Notes: generated by a model from the sequence alone, not told the origin. A stretch of 22,638 nt of DNA from Akkermansiaceae bacterium UBA3385 (GCA_002358905.1 DEPT01000046.1:1-22638), one strand, 5' to 3'. Counted from the stretch's first letter, positions 1 through 8,241 are shown. A program made the numbers and translations.

Positions 1-204
1 CTCCGCGCCAAGCTGAAGGCTGAAGGCGACTACATCGGTCTTACGATGCTGCCGCGCAACGCTTCCCCCGTGCGTCTCGTGAACCGTTGCGAGCTCACTG
101 GTCGTCGTCACGCTTTCCTGCGCCGTTTCCACCTTTCCCGTATCGCTTTCCGCGAGCTTGCCAACGCCGGCATGATTCCCGGTGTGACCAAGTCCAGCTG
201 GTAA
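1..204 (+). CDS. rpsN: 30S ribosomal protein S14, C-terminal part
   Basis: The reading frame is open from the first base and ends at TAA 202-204, so only the last 67 residues are present. The protein is a small-subunit component that binds 16S rRNA in the 30S head. The visible residues match the conserved C-terminal half of S14: an R-x-x-N-R-C-E-L-T-G-R motif, then FLRRFHLSRIAFRELA and a GMIPGVTKSSW end. Only one cysteine is visible, so this looks like the zinc-free (C-minus) form, although the N-terminal part is missing. It probably ends a ribosomal protein cluster lying to the left. The next gene has its own promoter shortly after the stop. Confidence 0.95.
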   Translation, partial: LRAKLKAEGDYIGLTMLPRNASPVRLVNRCELTGRRHAFLRRFHLSRIAFRELANAGMIPGVTKSSW

Positions 205-218
205 GTCCTGATATAGAC

Positions 219-246
219 TTGACAATTTTTCTACGCGGGCTATCCT
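219..246 (+). promoter_or_regulatory. sigma70-type promoter for the fmdB-like operon
   Basis: TTGACA at 219-224 and TATCCT at 241-246 are separated by 16 bp. The predicted transcription start is near 253, about 26 nt before the ATG at 279. The -10 box overlaps an inverted repeat (233-264). This promoter would drive the five-gene plus-strand run up to 4469. Confidence 0.6.
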
Positions 247-264
247 ATACGGACTAGCCCGCGT
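233..264 (+). repeat. 10-bp inverted repeat between rpsN and the next gene
   Basis: ACGCGGGCTA (233-242) and TAGCCCGCGT (255-264) are perfect complements around a 12-nt loop. The right arm is followed by a weakly T-rich stretch (TTGCTTTATT). It may act as the transcription terminator of the rpsN cluster. It also encloses the -10 region of the next promoter, so an operator role is possible. Confidence 0.6.
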
Positions 265-278
265 TGCTTTATTACCAG

Positions 279-539
279 ATGCCCATCTACGAATACATAT
301 CAGAGAACCCCGAAGACCCGGAGCGATCTTGCCGCATGTGCCGCAAGGGTTTTGAATTGATGCGCCCGGCAGACCGCGCCCCGCTGACGCACTGTATGTA
401 TTGCAAGAACCCGGTGCGTAAGAAGATAGGTAATGTGAATGTGCCGAAGATTACTGCACCGCTGAGCATCAGCGACGCTAAGAAAGCCGGCTTCACCGTT
501 ATGCAGAAGCGTGATGAGGGCGTGTACGAAAAGCTTTAA
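279..539 (+). CDS. FmdB-type zinc-ribbon protein
   Basis: Small 86-residue protein beginning MPIYEY, the hallmark start of FmdB-family zinc ribbons. Two CxxC pairs (C18/C21 and C39/C42) form the expected zinc site. The ATG at 279 is preferred over an in-frame TTG 15 bases upstream because the MPIYEY start is conserved in the family. The family is regarded as putative regulatory; its biochemical role is not established. The tail after residue 50 (KIGNVNVPKIT...) has no obvious domain. It is the first gene of a plus-strand run, 12 bp before the CorC/HlyC-like gene. Confidence 0.8.
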   Translation: MPIYEYISENPEDPERSCRMCRKGFELMRPADRAPLTHCMYCKNPVRKKIGNVNVPKITAPLSISDAKKAGFTVMQKRDEGVYEKL

Positions 540-551
540 TTCTTAAACTAT

Positions 552-1961
552 ATGCAATTCTTTCTGACCCCTGAGGAAATTGCCCAGCTGGAGTGGACCT
601 ACCCCAGCGCCGGTGAGATTGTGCTCTTTGTGGTGGGCATCAGCTTCTTCCTGTTTCTGAATGCTTTTTTCGTGGCAAACGAATTTGCTTGCGCGCGCGT
701 GCGTGAGAGCCAGCTGGCTGAAGATTCGGATGACACCAAGGCCCAGGCACAGCGCCGCCGCACAGCCAAACACATCGTGCGCCACCTGGACACCTATCTT
801 TCAGCCAACCAGGTAGGTATTACCTTTGCCTCGCTGGCCCTGGGTGCCATGGGTGAGCCCTTCATTGCCAGCCTCATCGAAAGCCCGCTGAGCTACTACC
901 TGCACCTGAGCCCCACAGTAGTGCACGTCATATCCTACACCCTTTCCTACGCCATCTTCACCTTCGCGCATGTGGTGCTGGGTGAGCTGGTGCCCAAGAG
1001 TCTGGCTATCCGCAAGCCATTGGAAATAGCGCTGGGCACAGCGGTTTCCATGCACCGCTTCGCTAAGTACACGAAGTGGATTATCCTGCTGTTCAACAAC
1101 ACGGCCAACGCCATTGCCCACCGCGTATTCGGAGTGGACCCGCACTACGAGCCGAATGAATCCCACAGCGCAGAGGAAATTGCCCTCATTGTGGAAGCCA
1201 GCGGGCGTAGCAAGGAGGTAACGGAAACAGAAGCGGAGATTTCCATGAATGCCCTGGAACTCAATGACCGCTCTGTTCGCGATATTCTGGTTCCCCGCAG
1301 CCGTGTTGAAGTGCTCGATATCAACAAAAGTTTCGATGAACTGCTGGAGCAGGTACTCACCAGCCGCCACAGCCGCTTTGCGCTCGTTTCCGGCCACCTG
1401 GACCACGCAAAGGGCTGGGTGCATGTGAAGGATGTGCTGCAGATGGTTCACAGCGGCACGCGCGACATCATGCTCGAACGCCGAGAGCTGAAAGTGGTAC
1501 CCGAAACCATGAAACTGGATACCCTGCTCGACTTCTTCGCCAAGGAACACACACACTTTGCCCTGGTTGTGGATGAATTTGGCGAAGCGCAGGGGCTTGT
1601 CTACCTCGATGACGTGCTGGAGGAGATTGTAGGCAACGACATTCAGGATGAGTTTGAAATGGAAGCTGCCCGCACCTTCTTCAAGGTAGCACAAGGGCAG
1701 TACATCGCCAGTGGCGAACTCGCCCTGTTCGATCTGGAGGAAGAACTGCCGGAAATCGGTGAAATCGATAAAGACTCCGGTATATCCACCCTCAGCGGCT
1801 ACATTACCGACCGTCTGGGGCATCTGCCGGCCTGCAATGAACAGATTCGACTCCGCGATTACCTTATCACGGTTATCGGCACCGACGGGCGCCGCGTAAC
1901 CCAGGCACGCCTGGAATACGCCCCCCTGCCTAATGAAGATGAAGACGATTTAGACGTATAA
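552..1961 (+). CDS. HlyC/CorC (CNNM) family membrane protein with CBS pair
   Basis: 469-residue inner-membrane protein. Residues about 20-190 form the DUF21/CNNM transmembrane domain, with the motifs NAFFVANEFA, ITFASLALGAMGEP and VLGELVPKSLAI. Residues about 235-350 form a CBS pair, including DILVPRSRVEVLD and a VVDEFGEAQGLVYLDDVLEEI segment. Residues about 375-460 are the CorC_HlyC C-terminal domain. The family is linked to divalent cation (Mg2+/Co2+) transport or homeostasis. Older annotations call it hemolysin, but that is not supported here. Length and domain order are typical. It follows the zinc-ribbon gene by 12 bp and precedes the next gene by 6 bp, so co-transcription is likely. No clear Shine-Dalgarno is seen. 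Confidence 0.9.
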   Translation: MQFFLTPEEIAQLEWTYPSAGEIVLFVVGISFFLFLNAFFVANEFACARVRESQLAEDSDDTKAQAQRRRTAKHIVRHLDTYLSANQVGITFASLALGAMGEPFIASLIESPLSYYLHLSPTVVHVISYTLSYAIFTFAHVVLGELVPKSLAIRKPLEIALGTAVSMHRFAKYTKWIILLFNNTANAIAHRVFGVDPHYEPNESHSAEEIALIVEASGRSKEVTETEAEISMNALELNDRSVRDILVPRSRVEVLDINKSFDELLEQVLTSRHSRFALVSGHLDHAKGWVHVKDVLQMVHSGTRDIMLERRELKVVPETMKLDTLLDFFAKEHTHFALVVDEFGEAQGLVYLDDVLEEIVGNDIQDEFEMEAARTFFKVAQGQYIASGELALFDLEEELPEIGEIDKDSGISTLSGYITDRLGHLPACNEQIRLRDYLITVIGTDGRRVTQARLEYAPLPNEDEDDLDV

Positions 1962-1967
1962 ACAATC

Positions 1968-2546
1968 ATGCATATCTACGAAACACTCTCACTGGCTCCG
2001 ACCGGTTTCACCATGGGCATGGTGCTCATGCTGGCCAGTCTCTATGTACTGCTCTGCCCGGAACACTTCCGCAAAAACCTTGTAACGGCACACGCCAAAA
2101 GCAGCGCGGCCTCTGTCCTGCTCGGCATCGATTTCATCTGGGTGGCCCTACTGCTGTTCAAGGCAGACTGGAATCCCCTGTGCATGCCGCTGTTCGAGTT
2201 CGAGAACTTCCGCGGCATTCTGCTTATTCTCTGCCCCGTCATCTGGTTTGTCATGTGCAGCATGGCCAAGGAACAACTCTTTGCCCGGGCTCTGGGCTTT
2301 TTCCTGCTGCTCATGGCCATTGTTCCCATGAGCGCGGCTTTCCTGAAAGACCCGGCAACGCGCATCCTCATTCCTCTGTGGTGGTATCCCGTGCTTACCG
2401 TAGCCATGTTCTGGGTCGGCAAGCCCTATCTCTTCCGCAACTGGATGAACTGGCTGGCTCCGCGCCCGCGACTCATTTCTGCCATTGCCCTGTTCAACTT
2501 CATCTACGGCCTGAGCATCTGCACTTGCGCCGGTCTGTTCTGGTAA
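1968..2546 (+). CDS. Multi-pass membrane protein, unrecognised
   Basis: 192-residue hydrophobic protein with about five or six predicted membrane spans (roughly residues 15-33, 48-65, 78-97, 105-125, 133-153 and 168-190). I do not recognise the family. Charged and cysteine-containing loops are short: a LLCPEHFRKN segment after the first span and a WLAPRPR segment before the last. It begins 6 bp after the CorC/HlyC-like gene and ends 17 bp before the deaminase gene, so it is almost certainly in the same operon. A role in membrane or ion homeostasis with its upstream neighbour is possible but unproven. Good coding character and tight spacing make it a real gene. Confidence 0.75.
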   Translation: MHIYETLSLAPTGFTMGMVLMLASLYVLLCPEHFRKNLVTAHAKSSAASVLLGIDFIWVALLLFKADWNPLCMPLFEFENFRGILLILCPVIWFVMCSMAKEQLFARALGFFLLLMAIVPMSAAFLKDPATRILIPLWWYPVLTVAMFWVGKPYLFRNWMNWLAPRPRLISAIALFNFIYGLSICTCAGLFW

Positions 2547-2563
2547 ACAAATAGAATCCCGTT

Positions 2564-3868
2564 ATGATTTCCCTGTATACTGCCGATTATGTCGTTACCC
2601 AGAATGACGCACGCGATATTCTGGAAATGGGCGCTGTAGCCGTGGAGGATGGCAAAATCCTTTCCGTCGGGCATGCCGACCTCCTTGAAATTCTCTTTCC
2701 CGATGCGCACCGTGCAGACCTGGGCAAGGCGGTCATCATGCCCGGCCTCATCAACGCGCACACGCATGTCTCCATGAGCCTGCTGCGCGGGTATTCGGAC
2801 GACAAGGCTCTCATGGATTGGCTCACACAGGATATTTTCCCGGCAGAGGCACGCCTCACCCCCGAACTGGTGGAGCTGGGAGCCATGTTCTCCCTGGCAG
2901 AGATGATTCGCACCGGCACCACCGCATTCTACGACATGTACATGCACCAGCGCAGCGTATTCCGCGCGGCAGATAAGCTAGGCATGCGAGCCGTCATGGG
3001 CGAAAGCGTCACCCAGTTCTTTCCCTCCCTTACCTGCAAGGATGCCGAGGCCTATTTCGACCTCGTGCGTGCCCAGGCAGAGGAATGGAAGGGCCACCCG
3101 CACATCCGCCAGGCCGTGCTGCCGCACGCGCCCTACACCACCAATGCCGACCTGCTCACCAAGTGCCGCGCCCTGGCAGATGAGACAGGCGCACTCTTCG
3201 GCATGCACCTGGCTGAGACAGAGACCGAAACCCAGACCTGCCTGCAGAACTTCGGCATGCGACCCATTCCGTACTGTGAAAGTCTGGGGCTCCTCCAGCC
3301 GGACAGCACCTTCTTCCATGTAGTGCACGCAGATGAGCGCGATATGGAACTGCTTTCCGAAGGACGCTGTGCCGTAGTGCACAACCCCGCCAGCAACATG
3401 AAACTGGCCAGTGGAGCCGCCCCCATCGGCGCTATGCAACGCTACCGCATCCCCGTGGCTCTGGGCACAGATGGCCCCGCCAGCAACAACGCCCAGAACA
3501 TGGTGCGTGAAATGTACATGGCCAGCCTGCTGCAGAAGGTCACCCACCTCGATTCCACCGCATGTCCTGCCCAGATGGCGCTCGACATGGCCACCCGCGG
3601 CGGCTCCGATGCTCTTCACGAACCGCTCATCGGCACCCTGGAACCCGGCATGAAGGCCGACTTCATTGCTCTGGATCTCACAACACCCAACATGCAGCCC
3701 GTGCACAACATCGTGTCCAACATTGTGTATGCGGCCTCCGGTCTGGAAAACAAACTGACGGTGGTCGATGGACAGGAACTCTACCGCGACGGCAAGTTCC
3801 TCACCTGCGATTACGATGCCCTCTGCGCAGAATTGAAGGCCGTTCAGGGCTGGCAGAAACAGAACTAA
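2564..3868 (+). CDS. mtaD: 5'-methylthioadenosine/S-adenosylhomocysteine deaminase-type amidohydrolase
   Basis: 434-residue metal-dependent hydrolase of the ATZ/TRZ amidohydrolase family, probably cytoplasmic. Metal ligands are visible: HTH at H66/H68 (NAHTHVSMSLLRG), H215 in GMHLAETE, and D303 in ALGTDGPASNN. Other conserved pieces are H255 in HVVHADE and VVHNPASNMKL at about 271-281. The N- and C-terminal beta-sandwich segments (residues 1-55 and 345-405) and the length fit MtaD, which deaminates 5'-methylthioadenosine, S-adenosylhomocysteine and related adenosines in methionine-cycle salvage. Exact substrate choice within the family (for example guanine or chlorohydrolase-like substrates) cannot be fixed from sequence. 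The stop lies one base before the GTG of the exonuclease gene. Confidence 0.85.
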   Translation: MISLYTADYVVTQNDARDILEMGAVAVEDGKILSVGHADLLEILFPDAHRADLGKAVIMPGLINAHTHVSMSLLRGYSDDKALMDWLTQDIFPAEARLTPELVELGAMFSLAEMIRTGTTAFYDMYMHQRSVFRAADKLGMRAVMGESVTQFFPSLTCKDAEAYFDLVRAQAEEWKGHPHIRQAVLPHAPYTTNADLLTKCRALADETGALFGMHLAETETETQTCLQNFGMRPIPYCESLGLLQPDSTFFHVVHADERDMELLSEGRCAVVHNPASNMKLASGAAPIGAMQRYRIPVALGTDGPASNNAQNMVREMYMASLLQKVTHLDSTACPAQMALDMATRGGSDALHEPLIGTLEPGMKADFIALDLTTPNMQPVHNIVSNIVYAASGLENKLTVVDGQELYRDGKFLTCDYDALCAELKAVQGWQKQN

Positions 3869-3869
3869 G

Positions 3870-4469
3870 GTGAAACGCACAGCACTGGAAGAGCTGACCT
3901 GGGCGGCCATCGATTTCGAATCCGCCGGTACCGCACCGGGTGAAACCGATTGCCCGGTGCAGATTGGTATCATGCGCGTCAACGGACTATTCTCCGATTC
4001 CCCCCGCCTGTTCACCAGCTACATTGCCTGCAAACGGCCCGTACGTTGGAGCGCCGCAAAGGTACACGGCATCACCACGGCAATGCTGCAGGATGCGCCG
4101 GATTTCACCTCACTCTGGCCCCAGATTCGTGAACTGCTGCGAGGTGCTGTTGTGCTGGGCCACAATCCCGCCACGGAAAAACGTTTCCTGCGCGCCTTTC
4201 CCGGCCACGGTTTCGGTCCCTGGGTAGATACCCTGGCACTAGCCCGCCAAGCTGCCCCAGACCTGCCGGAGCATTCCCTTTCCTGCGTGTGTGAAGCCCT
4301 CGGCATCACTGCTTCGATTGCAGCACTGGTGAACAACGCCGCCCACAACCGCTGGCACGATGCACTTTTCGATGCCGCTGGCTCCCTGCTCCTGTTCCGG
4401 GCCCTCGTCTCCGAACTTGCCATGCAACGAGCCACGCTGGAAGACATCCCCTTCGCCGTCAGCGAATAG
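3870..4469 (+). CDS. DEDDh-type 3'-5' exonuclease (DnaQ-like)
   Basis: 199-residue protein starting at GTG one base after the deaminase stop, so translation is probably coupled. The RNase T/DnaQ exonuclease fold is indicated by D15-F-E17 (AIDFESAG), the VHGIT segment at 65-69, GHNPATEKRFL at 97-107, WVDTLALAR at 118-126 and the H159/D164 pair in HNRWHDALFDA. These residues would bind two Mg2+ ions and hydrolyse 3' ends of DNA or RNA. One difference stands out: the acidic residue normally in the FDxxFL motif aligns with E103 rather than aspartate. There is no polymerase or helicase domain, so it is a stand-alone exonuclease. Its neighbour beyond the stop is convergent. Confidence 0.8.
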   Translation: MKRTALEELTWAAIDFESAGTAPGETDCPVQIGIMRVNGLFSDSPRLFTSYIACKRPVRWSAAKVHGITTAMLQDAPDFTSLWPQIRELLRGAVVLGHNPATEKRFLRAFPGHGFGPWVDTLALARQAAPDLPEHSLSCVCEALGITASIAALVNNAAHNRWHDALFDAAGSLLLFRALVSELAMQRATLEDIPFAVSE

Positions 4470-4497
4470 AGATGATGGAGTTGCGGGCACGCCCCAC

Positions 4498-5466
4498 TCA
4501 GCCCAAGGGCGTCAGCATGGCGCACAGCTCTTCGTATGAAGCCACGCGGGAAAGCTGAGGCCGCAGCGGTTTGGTACCAGGAATTCCCTTGGCATAGGCA
4601 AGGAGGCGGGAACGCATGGCTCGCATAGTGACAAGTTCATCGCCATAATGCCGGCTTTCCAGCGCCATGCGGGTATGGCGCAGCATGAAGGCTATGCGCT
4701 CCTGCGGGGTGGGCGGCGCGGGCACCACACCAGTGCGCAGGTATTCCTTTGCCTGGCGGAAAAGCCAGGGGGCATTCATGGCAGCGCGGCCTATCATCAC
4801 CGCCGAGACAGCTGTTGTTTCGCGTGCTCGCTGCACATCCTGCGGGGTGCAGATATCGCCATTGCCGATGACCGGAATACTGACAAGGCGCGCGCACTGG
4901 TCAATCATGCCCCAATCGGCCTGGCCACCGTACTGCTGCGAGCGGGTACGGCCGTGAATGGCAATGGCTTGCACGCCGGCGTCCTCCAGCCGCCGCACAG
5001 CTTCCGGGGCACAGATATGCTCCATATCCCAGCCGATACGTATCTTGGTCGTCACGGGGCAATCATTGCCCAGCTCCTGCACCACAGCGGCAGCAATACG
5101 CTGCAGCAGCGGCAAATCCTTCAGTAGAGAGGAACCGCCATTCTTACCCACAACCTTAGGCACGGGGCAACCGGCATTGATATCCAGAAAATCCGGGTGC
5201 ATGGCATCCACAATGATGCGGGCGGCTGCGGCGCAATGCTCCGGCACAGAACCGAAAATCTGCACCCCCAGCGGGCGGTGAGCATCCTCAAATTCCACAT
5301 AGCGGCGGTTGCGTTCCCATGCCTGCAGCACCCCCTCAGCCGACACAAACTCAGTCACCATCACATCAGCCCCTTCTTCCTTGCACAGCGTGCGGAAGAT
5401 GGGGTCGGTCACCCCGGCCATGGGGGCTAAATACAGGGGAAAGCATGAAAAGTCCGGCAGAGGCAT
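4498..5466 (-). CDS. dusB: tRNA-dihydrouridine synthase, DusB-like
   Basis: 322-residue FMN-dependent reductase that converts uridine to 5,6-dihydrouridine in tRNA. The N-terminal TIM barrel shows LAPMAGVTDPIFR at 13-25, the catalytic cysteine C100 in DINAGCPVPKVVGKNGG, the HGRTR segment near 171-175, IGNGDI near 205 and the GRAAMNAPWLF motif near 232-242. The C-terminal helical RNA-binding domain follows. Length is normal for the family. The choice of DusB over DusA/C rests on the PVPKVVGKNGGSSLL segment. It converges on the exonuclease gene with a 28-bp gap and no clear terminator. A promoter directly abuts the ATG, suggesting a leaderless mRNA. Confidence 0.88.
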   Translation of the reverse strand: MPLPDFSCFPLYLAPMAGVTDPIFRTLCKEEGADVMVTEFVSAEGVLQAWERNRRYVEFEDAHRPLGVQIFGSVPEHCAAAARIIVDAMHPDFLDINAGCPVPKVVGKNGGSSLLKDLPLLQRIAAAVVQELGNDCPVTTKIRIGWDMEHICAPEAVRRLEDAGVQAIAIHGRTRSQQYGGQADWGMIDQCARLVSIPVIGNGDICTPQDVQRARETTAVSAVMIGRAAMNAPWLFRQAKEYLRTGVVPAPPTPQERIAFMLRHTRMALESRHYGDELVTMRAMRSRLLAYAKGIPGTKPLRPQLSRVASYEELCAMLTPLG

Positions 5467-5473
5467 GGCGCGA

Positions 5474-5502
5474 AGTGTAGCATACTCCTACCGGTGGCTC
5501 AA
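5474..5502 (-). promoter_or_regulatory. Promoter for the dus gene, start codon at or near +1
   Basis: On the minus strand TTGAGC (5502-5497), 17 bp, then TACACT (5479-5474), preceded by TGC as an extended -10. Only 7 nt separate the -10 box from the ATG at 5466, so transcription should begin at or within a base or two of the start codon. Confidence 0.6.
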
Positions 5503-5609
5503 GGCTTTTAATCAGGCGGGCATACATACCCGCAGAATTTTAACACACTCCAAATGCAAAATCCCTCTTAACGAAATCCACCCATGGGGCGGACGAAAAC
5601 GCCAGTGCA

Positions 5610-6743
5610 TTACCAGAAAAGCGTTTCCACCCACTCCATATAGGCAGATACAAGCTCCACACCCCAGAACAGCCAGATGCCGGCAGCTGCAATGAGAGCC
5701 GGACCGAATGGCATGGGTGTACCACGACCGATGCGCGCCACAACAGCCGCAGCTATGCCTATGAAACTGCCGCCGACCAAGGCAAACACCACGCCTTGCC
5801 AACCACAGAGGGCGCCGATTGCCAGAGCAAGCCAGGCATCCCCGCTTCCCATGGCCTCCTTGCGGGCAGCATAGCCGCGGCAAGTTCCACGCAGCTCCTC
5901 ATGTTCCTCCAGGGAAAGACGGGAGCCATCCGGCAGGATAAGGGTATCCACAGTGAACACAAGCTCCCCAGCCTCTGTTTCATGGGACGACTCCGTACCC
6001 GCCAGAAGGGTAAAGCGGTTGCTTGTCTCCAGGAAAAGTTCACTCCACAACAGACGTTCGCCGCCAATCAGCAATTCCACGTCCTCTCCATCAGCCGCCT
6101 GGTGCAGCACCCATTCCTGGGGGGCATCAAATGCCTGTTGCTTGCGGCCAAAAAAGAATTTCCCCGCCAGAGCCACCAGGCGGAACAGCAGGAAGCCGCC
6201 GAAGGCTCCGCTCAAACTACTCATCGCCCCCTGCATGGGCTCAACGCCATCCCCGCTGAACCAGGGAGAAAGAAGATTGACGCACACACCCGCCACGCAT
6301 GCAATAAGCGTAAGCGAAGGCTGCACCACCATCTGCTCCCAGTCAATACAGAAGGAAGCCAGCATGGCCGCCATCCACACGCACAGCATCAGCTGGGTAA
6401 TGATATCATCCGTACAGAAATACCAGGAAACCGTAGCAAACAACAGCGCACACACCATTTCCACCACGCAATAACGAGCCGTGTAATGCCTGCCACAGCA
6501 GGCTGTGCGGCCTCGCAGCAACACATAACTGATGACCGGCAGATTCAGATACCACGGAATCGGCGCCTTACACTGCGGGCAGAAAGAGCGGCGCGGCTCA
6601 TTCACGCTCATCCCGCGCGGCATACGGTAAATCACCACATTCAGAAAAGAGCCCACGCAGGCTCCGAATAATCCGAAAAACAAAGGAAGCAACCACGGCG
6701 TGGAAGCTGTTATCTCCTGGGTAAATAAAAAAATCTCCTCCAT
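5610..6743 (-). CDS. Prepilin peptidase (A24 family) with central soluble insert
   Basis: 377-residue polytopic inner-membrane aspartyl protease, which would cleave (and perhaps N-methylate) type IV prepilins or pseudopilins. The N-terminal domain has GACVGSFLNVVIYRMPRG (27-44) and a CPQC pair (C55/C58). The second cysteine pair is degenerate (ACC at 81-83). Catalytic aspartates are D134 (SFCIDWE) and D302 (MGSGDAWL), followed by the family's PFGPAL near 345-350. About 95 hydrophilic residues (roughly 200-295) are inserted before the second aspartate, making it longer than the usual 250-290 residues. The insert contains a beta-rich ELLIGGERLLWSELF segment. It stands alone, with no pilin or secretion genes nearby. 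A terminator and the efflux operon lie upstream. Confidence 0.88.
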   Translation of the reverse strand: MEEIFLFTQEITASTPWLLPLFFGLFGACVGSFLNVVIYRMPRGMSVNEPRRSFCPQCKAPIPWYLNLPVISYVLLRGRTACCGRHYTARYCVVEMVCALLFATVSWYFCTDDIITQLMLCVWMAAMLASFCIDWEQMVVQPSLTLIACVAGVCVNLLSPWFSGDGVEPMQGAMSSLSGAFGGFLLFRLVALAGKFFFGRKQQAFDAPQEWVLHQAADGEDVELLIGGERLLWSELFLETSNRFTLLAGTESSHETEAGELVFTVDTLILPDGSRLSLEEHEELRGTCRGYAARKEAMGSGDAWLALAIGALCGWQGVVFALVGGSFIGIAAAVVARIGRGTPMPFGPALIAAAGIWLFWGVELVSAYMEWVETLFW

Positions 6744-6759
6744 GGTACTGACAAAACAG

Positions 6760-6789
6760 ACAATACCATATTACCCCCACCTGGAGCAA
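6760..6789 (-). promoter_or_regulatory. Possible promoter of the prepilin peptidase gene
   Basis: Minus strand TTGCTC (6789-6784), 18 bp, TATTGT (6765-6760) with TGG before it (extended -10). The predicted start leaves a leader of about 10 nt before the ATG at 6743. The -35 match is weak. Confidence 0.4.
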
Positions 6790-6791
6790 AC

Positions 6792-6820
6792 AAAAAAGGC
6801 CGGCGGATAAACCGCCGGCC
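6792..6820 (-). terminator. Intrinsic terminator of the efflux operon
   Basis: Perfect 9-bp GC-rich stem GGCCGGCGG/CCGCCGGCC (6798-6806 and 6812-6820) with a 5-nt loop. On the minus strand it is followed immediately by six T residues (6797-6792). It lies 23 bp beyond the oprM-like stop codon. Confidence 0.92.
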
Positions 6821-6843
6821 CGAAATTGACAAGGTTGCAAGCC

Positions 6844-8232
6844 TTACTTATTCTGCCATCCACCACCCAGCTGGGTATAGAGGGTGGGCACACAGGCGGC
6901 ATACTGGTAGCGGTAGGCAGCCAGCTGGGTCTGTGCGGGGAATAGGCCCTGCTGGGCTGTCAGCACTTCATAGTAGCTGGCCAGGCCCTGGGCATAGCGG
7001 GCTTTGGAAAGTTTCACGCTTTCCTGGTAGGCAGCCACGGCCTGCTCCTGCTTCTTCATAATGTTGCGCAGCTTGGTGCGCTGAGTCAGCGTGGTTGAAA
7101 TCTCAGACAGAGCAGAAAGCACGGCCTGCTCATAATCTGCCTTGGCGGCCAGGAAAGCATCGCGCTTCATTTCCTCATTGGCGCGCAGCGAGCCGGCATT
7201 GAACAGCGGGCCAGCCAGGTTGGCTCCGATGCCCCATCCATTATCACCATGGGCAAAACCATGACGGAGGTCAGGAGTGGCAATACCAGCAAGACCGGTC
7301 AGGCTGATGCTGGGGAAATAGCTGGCAATGGCCACACCGATTTCGGCATTGGCAGAGCGGAGTTTCTGCTCAGCAGCGCGAATATCGGGACGGCGGGCAA
7401 TGACATCAGCAGGAATGCCGGCAGCCACACCGCTGGCGTTGGCAAAGGCCATCATGTTACCCCCACGTGCAATGGGACCGGGGGCTCGCCCGGCCAGCAC
7501 GGAAAGGGTGTTTTCCATTTCTGCAATCTGCATCTCCAGATTCGGGATCTGAGCCTCAGCAGAGGAAAGAGCAGCCTGGGCAGAGGCGGTCTGAAGACGG
7601 TCGGCTACGCCACCTTCCAGCTGATTTTCAAAAAGTTTGAGGGATTCCCGATAGGACGCCACGGCCTCGTGAGCAATCTTGAGCTGCTCATCCAGCATGA
7701 TGAGACGGAGATACCCACTGGCCACCTGCTTCATGAGCGAAAGGCGCAGACTGTTGAACTGCTCTTCTGCAGCCAGAGCCTTAGCCTCGGCAGATTCCAC
7801 ACCTTTGCGGGTCTTACCCCAGATATCGAGCTCCCAGGAAGCGCTGAGACCGGCGGCACCGGGAATCGTTTCCGTGGTTGCCGTGGAAATTGTTGCCGGA
7901 GAACTGGCGCCCTTGCTGCCCTGTGCGAGATAGGACAGAGAGGGGAACATGGGCGCACGAGCCACCGTGATATAGCGGCAGGCGGAGTTCACGTTGTGCA
8001 TCATCGCCTCCAGATTACGGTTGCCGGTGAACACATCGTTCAACAGGCTTTGCAAATGCTGGTCATTGAGCACCTGCTGCCAGGGCAAATCCGCCATGGT
8101 ACTGCCAGCTGCACCGTTCCCGCGGAATTCGGCAGGAACCGGCATCTCAGGTGAGCTCCAGATGGGGCCGAAGGTGCAGGATGCCACCAGACCGGCCACT
8201 CCCGCAAGGCTGAGAATCAGAGTTCGTTTCAT
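6844..8232 (-). CDS. Efflux outer-membrane factor lipoprotein (NodT/OprM family)
   Basis: 462-residue TolC-like channel of a tripartite RND pump. The N-terminus is a lipoprotein signal with a lipobox ending at C19 (LVASC). Two repeated OEP domains follow, rich in long amphipathic helices (roughly 60-240 and 275-455). Family hallmarks are present: PWQQVLND at about 50-57, ASWELDIWGKTR near 133-144, GIPADVIARRPDIRAAEQ near 274-290 and the ASYFPSISLTG segment near 306-316. It would form the trimeric outer-membrane exit duct for the adjacent AcrA/AcrB-type proteins. It is the last gene of the marR-acrA-acrB-oprM order, 51 bp after acrB. A good promoter in that gap may give it independent expression. 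Confidence 0.93.
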   Translation of the reverse strand: MKRTLILSLAGVAGLVASCTFGPIWSSPEMPVPAEFRGNGAAGSTMADLPWQQVLNDQHLQSLLNDVFTGNRNLEAMMHNVNSACRYITVARAPMFPSLSYLAQGSKGASSPATISTATTETIPGAAGLSASWELDIWGKTRKGVESAEAKALAAEEQFNSLRLSLMKQVASGYLRLIMLDEQLKIAHEAVASYRESLKLFENQLEGGVADRLQTASAQAALSSAEAQIPNLEMQIAEMENTLSVLAGRAPGPIARGGNMMAFANASGVAAGIPADVIARRPDIRAAEQKLRSANAEIGVAIASYFPSISLTGLAGIATPDLRHGFAHGDNGWGIGANLAGPLFNAGSLRANEEMKRDAFLAAKADYEQAVLSALSEISTTLTQRTKLRNIMKKQEQAVAAYQESVKLSKARYAQGLASYYEVLTAQQGLFPAQTQLAAYRYQYAACVPTLYTQLGGGWQNK

Positions 8233-8241
8233 GTTGCTTGA

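Noticed and set aside
801..1823. Long open frame (340 codons) on the minus strand opposite the CorC/HlyC-like gene
   Set aside because: It lies fully antisense to a gene with clear domain motifs, and its translation has no recognisable domain. High GC at third positions of the real gene explains it.
7249..8154. Plus-strand open frame opposite the oprM-like gene, and similar ones opposite acrA (11829-12833), sdaA (14751-15647) and mtaD (2978-4015)
   Set aside because: All are antisense shadows of well-supported genes with no domain or promoter support.
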